From RGIG5327 sp045612485 (GTDB taxonomy: Bacteria; Verrucomicrobiota; Lentisphaeria; Victivallales; UBA1829), in NCBI GenBank assembly GCA_045612485.1, contig JAZKZE010000029.1, positions 1 through 16,472 on the forward strand: a DNA stretch of 16,472 bases, given 5' to 3'. The translations under genes were made by a program, and so were the position numbers. Positions 1-5,415 of this stretch are shown here, piece by piece; the stretch's first letter is position 1, and the number at the start of each line of letters is the position of its first letter. Under the pieces are notes generated by a model. The model worked only from the letters and a program-made list of their open reading frames with translations. It had not been told where the DNA came from and made no database searches.

Positions 1-2683
1 TAGCCCCGTCACCCACACCAAGATAGCCGCTTTGTTTGTCAGTAGTATTGGAAGCTGTCGCACCACTGTAAACATGCAACCCGCCGGAAGAATTGATGGT
101 CGTAACATTTGCCGCCCCGCCGGAAGAAAGGATCACATTGCCGCCCTTGTTGATAGTTGCGGAAGTAATAACTTCCCCATTGCAAACATATACATTCTTT
201 CCGGAATTGACCACGATCCCGCCGGAGGACGTTCCACCACTGGAAACGATTCCGCCGGAAGAAGTCCCGCCACTGGATACAATCCCGCCACTTGAGGTTG
301 TTCCGCCGGAGCTGACAATACCACCGGAGGAAGTCCCACCACTGGAAACAGTTGGATTGATATAGAAATGTAATGCTCCATTTTCCTTACTTAAAGCATA
401 AGTATCCCCATTGACTGTCAATTTCTCACCAACAGACAATGTACCAAGATCGGTTCCTGTATCTGTTGTTACAGTAATACTTCCCGTAAAGGAGCCTGCC
501 CCCTGTGCCAGTTTAAACATTCCATCTTCCTGATTTGCGGAAACGGTAACGGTATAAGTTGGGGTTCCGGAAATCAAAGAAAGATCATTGATGAGATAAT
601 CATCTTTTACAGTTCTATCAGAAAGGGTAAAGTCAATGATACTTCCGGTATATGCTGAAACATAAGCTCCCGATTCGATTTGCAAAGAACCGCGGTGCAC
701 CCCGCCGGATATTCTTAATATACCTTCAAAATTTACCGTTGTATCACTTGCGAATCCTCCCAAGGAAACGTACATCCACCCCCGGGAATTCACGGTCGTA
801 CCGTTTGCGGTTCCGCCGGCCCGTATCCCCAGATACCCGCTTGAATTCACAATGGTGGTATTTGCTGTCCCCCCGGAGAAAACGTGTACGCTACCGCTGG
901 AGTTTAATGACGTATTGTTCATTACAGCTCCAGACTCAACAACCGCGTATCCGGCAGAATTTACCACTGTACCGTTAGCAGTTCCGCCGGAAGTGATGAA
1001 CAGACGTCCCATGCAATTTACTAAAGCCCCTTCTGCTGTGCCCCCTGAAACATACAGAGTTCCGGCAGAATTTATTACAGTATCGACTGCTGTTGTTCCG
1101 GAATGTACAGTAGCTCTTTCATAATAATTCAATGTTACATCGCTGAAGGTATTGGTAATGAATGAAACACTTTTTTCTGCCGTTTCATCAAGATATACAT
1201 ATCCGCCATTTTCTTGAATTGCGATAGTTGCACCAGAACAGATACTTATCTCACCGCCGGGATTTACTTTTGTATTACTTCCCGCAACAACACCTTGAAT
1301 ATGCAACCATCCTCCGGAATTTATCGTGGTATTGTCTGCTGTTCCACTATAAAAATAAGCAGAGGCCCCGGCGTTCAGGACAGTATTGCTGGCGGTTCCG
1401 CCGGACAGATATACATACCCTCCGGAATCTACTGTTGTATTACTGGCGGTTCCGCCGGAAGAAACAGATATATTTCCTCCGGAATCTACTGTTGTATTAC
1501 TGGCGGTTCCGCCGGAAGAGACAGATATATTTCCTCCGGAATCTACTTTATAATCTGTCAAAAGTGCGTTTTTTAACTCAAACGCAGAATCATTGGAGAT
1601 ACCATTTATATATGTATCCGGTGCTACAATAATTGATAATTTAGCACCTTTCATTGCCTTGAGACCAGTTGCAGACCCACCGGAGGAAACGACAATATGC
1701 CCTCCGGAATCTACTGTTGTATTACTGGCGATTCCACCGGAGGAGACAGATATATTTCCACCGGAATGTACGGTGATCGTATCTGCAATCCCACAGGAAG
1801 CAATATTCAAACTTCCTCCGGAATTTACTGTTGTACTGCTGGCAATCCCTCCCGCAAAAACAGTAGTATTGCCAGAAGTATTTATTGTTGTATTACTGGC
1901 AATACCATTAGAATATATTACCATCCAACTACGGGAGTTTATTATGGTTTTATCAGCAATTCCGTTTGAATGAATGAATATGGAACCACCGGAGAGAACT
2001 GTATTGATAGCTGTACCACCGGCGATAAGACTAAACCATCCCGCATAGTTTGCTACTGTATTACAGGCTGTCCCGCCGGAGGAGATCACCAGTTTCCCGC
2101 CGGAATTTATGATTGTGTTATCTAACATCATCGAGGTTGAAATATATAACTCTCCGCCGGAATTTATTGTGGTATTATCAGCCTTTCCCCCGGAGGCGAT
2201 GTACAGACTTCCACAACGATTTATGGTTGTATTATTGGCGATACCGCCGGAGGAAATGTATATTTTTCCTTCTGAATTTACAGTAGCATTTTCTGCTTTT
2301 CCACCGGAAAAGATGCGCATAATGCCCTGGGAATTCACGGTTGTACTGACTGCAACCGTTCCTAAGTGAACTGTTGCTCTATCATTACTCAACACCAGTC
2401 CGCTTAATGTATTGGCAACAAAAGTGACATTTGCACCTTCTGCCACCACCACATATCCGCCGTTTTCTTTGATTGCGGTAGCGCCTCCTCCGGAATATAT
2501 GCACATAGAACCGCCGGAATTTACCGTGGTACAGTTCGCATCTCCGCCGGAAGAGATGTACAGCTCGCCGCCGTCATTCACCGTGGTATTGTTCGCTGTT
2601 CCTCCACTGGAAACATACATGGAATCATTTTGAAGAATAATTCCGCTTGAAATTCCTCCCGAACTTATTCTGTACTCAGCCAT
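1..2683 (-). CDS. Giant AIDA-type repeat surface protein, C-terminus beyond the window
   Basis: An open frame of 894 codons runs without a stop from an ATG at 2683 to the left edge. A Shine-Dalgarno GAAAGGA (2692-2698) sits 8 nt upstream. The protein is built from 19-20-residue units of the form TTVNSGGxxYISSGGxAxN, matching the AIDA/Ag43-type passenger repeat, which folds as a beta-helix. Modules in order: repeats (about residues 1-62); a non-repeat spacer with ENGGYVVV and VTFVANTLSGLVLSN (63-111); repeats; a second spacer (about 331-378); repeats; a third spacer resembling the first (about 486-531, again ENGGYV and FITNTFSDV); repeats; a distinct module of about 110 residues containing DFTLSDRTVKDDYLINDLSL (663-775); a pure SSGG linker (777-826); and more repeats. 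The N-terminus MAEYRISSGG shows no signal peptide. By analogy the protein is probably a secreted or surface adhesin, but export route and ligand are unknown. A C-terminal beta-barrel or sorting signal would lie outside the window. Confidence 0.88.
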   Translation of the reverse strand, partial: MAEYRISSGGISSGIILQNDSMYVSSGGTANNTTVNDGGELYISSGGDANCTTVNSGGSMCIYSGGGATAIKENGGYVVVAEGANVTFVANTLSGLVLSNDRATVHLGTVAVSTTVNSQGIMRIFSGGKAENATVNSEGKIYISSGGIANNTTINRCGSLYIASGGKADNTTINSGGELYISTSMMLDNTIINSGGKLVISSGGTACNTVANYAGWFSLIAGGTAINTVLSGGSIFIHSNGIADKTIINSRSWMVIYSNGIASNTTINTSGNTTVFAGGIASSTTVNSGGSLNIASCGIADTITVHSGGNISVSSGGIASNTTVDSGGHIVVSSGGSATGLKAMKGAKLSIIVAPDTYINGISNDSAFELKNALLTDYKVDSGGNISVSSGGTASNTTVDSGGNISVSSGGTASNTTVDSGGYVYLSGGTASNTVLNAGASAYFYSGTADNTTINSGGWLHIQGVVAGSNTKVNPGGEISICSGATIAIQENGGYVYLDETAEKSVSFITNTFSDVTLNYYERATVHSGTTAVDTVINSAGTLYVSGGTAEGALVNCMGRLFITSGGTANGTVVNSAGYAVVESGAVMNNTSLNSSGSVHVFSGGTANTTIVNSSGYLGIRAGGTANGTTVNSRGWMYVSLGGFASDTTVNFEGILRISGGVHRGSLQIESGAYVSAYTGSIIDFTLSDRTVKDDYLINDLSLISGTPTYTVTVSANQEDGMFKLAQGAGSFTGSITVTTDTGTDLGTLSVGEKLTVNGDTYALSKENGALHFYINPTVSSGGTSSGGIVSSGGTTSSGGIVSSGGTSSGGIVSSGGTSSGGIVVNSGKNVYVCNGEVITSATINKGGNVILSSGGAANVTTINSSGGLHVYSGATASNTTDKQSGYLGVGDGA
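205..352 (-). repeat. Low-complexity SSGG-rich linker in the AIDA-type protein
   Basis: The coding strand encodes a run of SSGGIV, SSGGTT and SSGGTS blocks with no other motif, roughly residues 777-826. It joins the DFTL-type module to the next block of AIDA repeats and looks like a flexible Gly/Ser linker. At the DNA level it is a degenerate array of 12- to 30-nt units (CCACTGGA and CCGCCGGA blocks), so it is a likely site of slippage or assembly error. Confidence 0.8.
1382..1552 (-). repeat. Three tandem 57-bp repeats inside the AIDA-type gene
   Basis: Three consecutive 57-nt units (boundaries near 1382, 1439 and 1496) each encode 19 residues around TTVDSGGxIxVSSGGTASN. The second and third differ at only about one position through most of their length and diverge at one end. 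Most other repeats in the gene are much more diverged, so these copies probably arose by recent duplication. Because the unit is a whole number of codons, gain or loss of a copy keeps the frame. Confidence 0.85.
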
Positions 2684-2729
2684 TTTTTCTTTCCTTTCAT
2701 TTTTATTATAATCAAATATTTCCGTAATT

Positions 2730-2758
2730 ACTATATCACAAATTATTCTTCTTTACAA
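2730..2758 (-). promoter_or_regulatory. Candidate sigma-70-type promoter of the AIDA-type gene
   Basis: On the minus strand TTGTAA (2758-2753) is followed after 17 nt by TATAGT (2735-2730). A TG one base before the -10 gives an extended -10 element. It lies about 47 nt upstream of the start codon. A further TATAAT-like match nearer the gene lacks an evident -35 partner. Confidence 0.55.
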
Positions 2759-2856
2759 TGAAAAATATATATTTATCTGAAAAATAAGGAATTCAGTATG
2801 AATATACGGCATTAACATTTTCCCTGCGGCACATTTCCGGCAAATCATTGCTTTTC

Positions 2857-2883
2857 TTTATTCTGTATTTCTGACAGAATAAA
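2857..2883. promoter_or_regulatory. Perfect 10-bp inverted repeat in the divergent intergenic region
   Basis: TTTATTCTGT (2857-2866) and ACAGAATAAA (2874-2883) are exact reverse complements separated by 7 nt. No T-tract follows on either strand, so it is not an obvious terminator. It lies between the promoters of two divergent genes (AIDA-type protein and glycosyltransferase), a sensible place for an operator. The rest of the 326-bp gap (2684-3009) holds only the two candidate promoters and AT-rich sequence. Confidence 0.5.
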
Positions 2884-2927
2884 TGCTACTCCCATAAAGA
2901 AAAAATCTTTCTTTTTCCATTCACAGG

Positions 2928-2955
2928 TTGAAAAAAATTTTTCCTGTATTACATT
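2928..2955 (+). promoter_or_regulatory. Possible promoter of the glycosyltransferase-pyrE unit
   Basis: TTGAAA (2928-2933), a 16-nt spacer and TACATT (2950-2955) lie 54 nt before the glycosyltransferase ATG. The -35 is good and the -10 only moderate. No better match was seen in the intergenic region on this strand. Confidence 0.4.
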
Positions 2956-3009
2956 ATCTGAATAATAATATCATTGTTTCTCACGGCAGGAAGAAAAGAA
3001 AGAAAAGCT

Positions 3010-3993
3010 ATGGAAAAAACAGCAGTCAGTATCATCCTCCCCGTATATAATGTGGAAAAATATCTGAAAGACAGCCTGAATTCCATTTTCAGACAGACTT
3101 TCCGGAATTTTGAACTTATATGCGTGGATGACGGCTCCACAGATTCCTCCGGAAAGATCCTGGACGAACTTGCCGCAAACAATCCCGTTATGCAGGTATT
3201 CCATACAGAAAATCACGGTTTGAGCGCAGCAAGAAATTACGGAATGACCTTTGCAAAAGGAGAATATATCGTCTTTATCGACAGCGATGATTCCGTCACC
3301 CCCGATTATCTGGAAATATTCTATAATGAAATGAAGGAAAATCACTCCGATCTTGTCGCCTGCGGCAGAAAAATGGTTCCCGGTATCCGGGATTGGGAAA
3401 AGGCTTCCCCCGTTGCGATCCAACGTTTTGAAGGAGATATTTTCGGAAGATTCCTGCGAAAAGAGTTCCGGCTCGGCGTGGAGGCTTACGGCGCAATGTA
3501 CCGCAGAAGTATTCTGCCCGATGCACCCTATTATCCCGGTCTCTTTTATGAGGATTACTGCTTTTTCTTCACAGAATATTTCAAAAATCTGAAAAAGATC
3601 TCCATTGTGGATGCGGATTGCTACATGATCACAAAAAGCGTGAATTCCATTATGAGAAGTTCCTATTCCGCTAAAAAAATGGACTCCTCTTTCACCATCC
3701 TCAGGGAAGTACAGAAACATATCGGAAACTTTGATCCGGCATACCATAAAAAGATCTTTTACCGCACACAGAACAATATCGTTCACAGAGTTCTGCGGGA
3801 TCTTCTGGGAATGGCTGAAGGGGAAAATAAGGACGCTCTTTTTCTTCAATTCAAAGACTCTTTTCTGGATGCGCTGCAAAAGGGCAGTATAAAAATATCT
3901 TTCCTCAAATTCAAATATAAAATACTTGCTCTCGCCGTTCTTCATGTGAAAAACATGTCTTTATTCAAAAAGGCGGCAAAAATACTTTTCTGA
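3010..3993 (+). CDS. Family 2 glycosyltransferase
   Basis: The 327-residue protein has a classic GT-A family 2 domain at its N-terminus. VSIILPVYN (6-14) begins the nucleotide-binding fold, VDDGSTD (39-45) carries UDP-binding acidic residues, and DSDD (91-94) is the metal-binding DxD-type motif. FYEDY (179-183) fits the position of the catalytic-base region. The roughly 130-residue C-terminal part is basic and has no clear transmembrane segment, so the enzyme is probably cytosolic or membrane-associated. It should transfer a sugar from a nucleotide donor; donor and acceptor cannot be read from sequence. I chose the ATG at 3010 because the GT fold begins six residues in and purine-rich AGGAAG/GAAAG lies upstream; a TTG at 2974 would add 12 poorly conserved-looking residues. 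pyrE follows 42 nt downstream with no terminator between, so they are probably co-transcribed. Divergence from the AIDA-type gene may be meaningful or accidental. Confidence 0.9.
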   Translation: MEKTAVSIILPVYNVEKYLKDSLNSIFRQTFRNFELICVDDGSTDSSGKILDELAANNPVMQVFHTENHGLSAARNYGMTFAKGEYIVFIDSDDSVTPDYLEIFYNEMKENHSDLVACGRKMVPGIRDWEKASPVAIQRFEGDIFGRFLRKEFRLGVEAYGAMYRRSILPDAPYYPGLFYEDYCFFFTEYFKNLKKISIVDADCYMITKSVNSIMRSSYSAKKMDSSFTILREVQKHIGNFDPAYHKKIFYRTQNNIVHRVLRDLLGMAEGENKDALFLQFKDSFLDALQKGSIKISFLKFKYKILALAVLHVKNMSLFKKAAKILF

Positions 3994-4035
3994 CCGGAAA
4001 AAAACAACTTTACATATCAAATGAAAGGAAACAAA

Positions 4036-4710
4036 ATGGAACAGTACAAGAAAGAATTTATTGAATTCATGATCGATTGCCAGGTATTGAAATTCGGTGA
4101 CTTTGTGACCAAAAGCGGCCGCAAAACGCCTTTTTTCGTCAATACAGGATTCTACCGCACAGGCTCCCAGCTGCGGAAACTGGGCGAATATTATGCACAG
4201 GCGATCCAGTCTGCATTCGGTCTGGATTTTGATGTACTTTTCGGCCCTGCCTACAAAGGGATCCCTCTTTCCGTAACAGCAAGTATCGCCCTTTCCGAAA
4301 AATACGGTGCCGACATCCGTTACTGCTCCAACAGAAAAGAAGTGAAAGATCACGGTGATAAAGGTATTCTCCTGGGTGGTCCTGTAGGTGACGGCGATAA
4401 AGTCGTCATTATTGAAGACGTGACGACCGCCGGTACTTCCATTGAAGAAACCCTCCCCATCCTCCGCGCCCAGGGCGATCTCAACATCCTGGGTCTTGTG
4501 GTAAGCGTTGACAGAATGGAACGCGGTCAGGGAGAAAAGAGTGCATTGAATGAGATCAGCGAAAAATACGGCCTTAAAACCTGTGCCATCGTCACCATGA
4601 AGGAGGTCATCGAACATCTTTACAACCGTCCCTATAAAGGCAAAGTCATCATCGACGATACTCTCATGGCGGCGATCAATGCCTACTATGAACAGTACGG
4701 TGCAAAATAA
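4036..4710 (+). CDS. pyrE: Orotate phosphoribosyltransferase
   Basis: PyrE joins orotate to PRPP to make orotidine 5'-monophosphate, the fifth step of de novo pyrimidine synthesis. The 224-residue length is typical. Visible motifs are LKFGDFVTKSGRKTPFFVNTG (18-38), which resembles the substrate-binding N-terminus of the family; FGPAYKGIPL (69-78); the flexible catalytic loop around NRKEVKDHGDKG (99-110); and the PRPP-binding EDVTTAGTS (127-135). I chose the start at 4036 because GAAAGGA (4023-4029) is a well-spaced ribosome site; the in-frame ATG at 4021 would place that site inside the gene. The gene lies downstream of the glycosyltransferase and is followed by a hairpin terminator at 4795. 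No other pyr genes are nearby and no attenuator is evident in the short upstream gap. Confidence 0.95.
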   Translation: MEQYKKEFIEFMIDCQVLKFGDFVTKSGRKTPFFVNTGFYRTGSQLRKLGEYYAQAIQSAFGLDFDVLFGPAYKGIPLSVTASIALSEKYGADIRYCSNRKEVKDHGDKGILLGGPVGDGDKVVIIEDVTTAGTSIEETLPILRAQGDLNILGLVVSVDRMERGQGEKSALNEISEKYGLKTCAIVTMKEVIEHLYNRPYKGKVIIDDTLMAAINAYYEQYGAK

Positions 4711-4794
4711 AAGTTCAAGAGCTTCTGTACTCCCGGCAGAATATTGCAGAAATATTGAACGGGAAACTCTGATAGAACTGTAAAAAATTTTTCA

Positions 4795-4838
4795 GGGAAA
4801 GAAAATAACAGCAGAAAGCGTGTTTTCTTTCCCTTTTT
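4795..4838 (+). terminator. Intrinsic terminator after pyrE
   Basis: An 11-bp perfect stem, GGGAAAGAAAA (4795-4805) with TTTTCTTTCCC (4823-4833), encloses a 17-nt loop and is followed by five T residues. It sits 84 nt after the pyrE stop. The long loop makes it weaker than a textbook terminator. Confidence 0.65.
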
Positions 4839-5070
4839 CCGCCTCATGTTGTCTTATACGATCCATACAGCAGTCACAACAGAGGAAAAGGAAAATCCAT
4901 CACATAAAAATCATCAAAAAATTCATCTTATATACTTTTGTTTTATCATGTTATAAATATGCATTTTATAAGTATAAAATTATCAAAACAGCTGCACGGA
5001 CATTAAAATAAACATTTTTTTTACAACAATCCGAAAAATCAAAAATTAATAAACAAAAAAGTAAATTTTC

Positions 5071-5095
5071 CACTTGAATTTTTCCTGTTCAAGTG
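5071..5095. promoter_or_regulatory. 8-bp inverted repeat upstream of the lipoprotein gene
   Basis: CACTTGAA (5071-5078) and TTCAAGTG (5088-5095) are exact reverse complements with a 9-nt spacer. They could be an operator, or an RNA hairpin if transcription starts upstream. The element ends 66 nt before the lipoprotein ATG. Confidence 0.5.
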
Positions 5096-5111
5096 TTACC
5101 GCAACTCTTAA

Positions 5112-5132
5112 AGGACTCCATGGTGGAGTTCT
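5112..5132 (+). promoter_or_regulatory. Short 5'-leader hairpin of the lipoprotein gene
   Basis: A 9-bp stem formed by AGGACTCCA (5112-5120) and TGGAGTTCT (5124-5132), with one G-T wobble, closes a 3-nt TGG loop 15 nt before the ribosome site AGGGAG (5148-5153). It has no T-tract. A stable leader hairpin near the start of a small abundant mRNA would be consistent with transcript stabilisation, but this is inference. Confidence 0.5.
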
Positions 5133-5161
5133 GTAAACATTTTTAACAGGGAGAAAACAAA

Positions 5162-5341
5162 ATGAAAAAACTTCTTCTCGTTGCCGTTGCCGCCCTCGCA
5201 GTTTGCGCTCTCAGTGGATGCTGCTCTTCCCGTACCCCCACATCCGGTCCCCGCAGTAAAAACGTGTACTACAACACCTTCTTCGGTGTTTCCATCGAAA
5301 GTCTGGTTTGCGGCGATGGTCTCATTGTCGGTCAGAAATAA
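5162..5341 (+). CDS. Small (59-residue) lipoprotein
   Basis: This gene is under 60 codons and easily missed. It starts MKKLLLVAVAALAVCALSGC, a textbook lipoprotein signal: two lysines, a hydrophobic core, and lipobox LSGC with the lipidated cysteine at residue 20. The mature peptide is only 40 residues: CCSSRTPTSG, then a basic patch (PRSKN), then YYNTFFGVSIESLVCGDGLIVGQK with one more cysteine at residue 50. A strong ribosome site AGGGAG lies 8 nt upstream. Codons are strikingly selective (CTT/CTC for Leu, GGT/GGC for Gly, CGT/CGC for Arg, all Asn as AAC), unlike the AT-rich flanks, suggesting high expression. With leader hairpins and a strong terminator it forms a stand-alone unit. I do not recognise the family. 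It resembles small envelope lipoproteins in size but lacks the heptad repeats of Lpp. Membrane anchoring is well supported; function is unknown. Confidence 0.88.
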   Translation: MKKLLLVAVAALAVCALSGCCSSRTPTSGPRSKNVYYNTFFGVSIESLVCGDGLIVGQK

Positions 5342-5363
5342 TTTCTCCTGAAGTTATTTTTCA

Positions 5364-5397
5364 AAAGAGTCTTTCCTTCCGGAAGGACTCTTTTTTT
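5364..5397 (+). terminator. Strong intrinsic terminator between convergent genes
   Basis: A 13-bp stem (5364-5376 pairing with 5381-5393, one G-T wobble) with a TTCC tetraloop is followed by a T-tract (5391-5397), 23 nt after the lipoprotein stop. On the minus strand the same hairpin is followed by only four T, so it may also serve, less strongly, as the terminator of the convergent DUF4838-type gene ending at 5416. Confidence 0.9.
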
Positions 5398-5415
5398 GTA
5401 CATTCATAAAATCTC

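Larger units (their letters stand above)
4839..5161. other. AT-rich intergenic region before the small lipoprotein gene
   Basis: No convincing gene was seen. A 63-codon frame across part of it has no ribosome site, begins inside the pyrE terminator and encodes a Lys/Ile/Tyr-rich sequence expected from AT-rich DNA. The region holds an 8-bp inverted repeat ATTTTATA/TATAAAAT with a 2-nt centre (4963-4980), which includes TATAAA elements on both strands, and two further inverted repeats listed separately. The lipoprotein promoter could not be placed with confidence. Confidence 0.5.

Noticed and set aside
1382..1552. Possible CRISPR-like or IS-like direct repeats
   Set aside because: Repeats are contiguous, whole-codon units of a coding repeat with no unique spacers, no cas genes and no transposase nearby.
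93..2633. Many plus-strand open frames of 70-135 codons rich in PPE, PPL and VVLLAIPPE repeats
   Set aside because: They are antisense images of the TxVNSGG repeats of the minus-strand AIDA-type gene. The minus frame is continuous for 894 codons with a proper start and ribosome site.
2971..3945. 324-codon minus-strand frame opposite the glycosyltransferase
   Set aside because: The plus strand encodes clear GT2 motifs; the antisense protein has no recognisable motif and no ribosome site.
3961..4617. 218-codon minus-strand frame opposite pyrE
   Set aside because: It is the antisense shadow of a textbook pyrE with all its motifs.
4820..5011. Possible 63-codon gene between pyrE and the lipoprotein
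   Set aside because: It begins inside the pyrE terminator hairpin at a non-ATG start, lacks a ribosome site, and its Lys/Ile/Tyr-rich product is what AT-rich non-coding DNA gives.
5112..5132. Riboswitch in the lipoprotein leader
   Set aside because: Only a simple short hairpin and a separate inverted repeat are visible. No conserved riboswitch core, expression platform or T-tract could be recognised.
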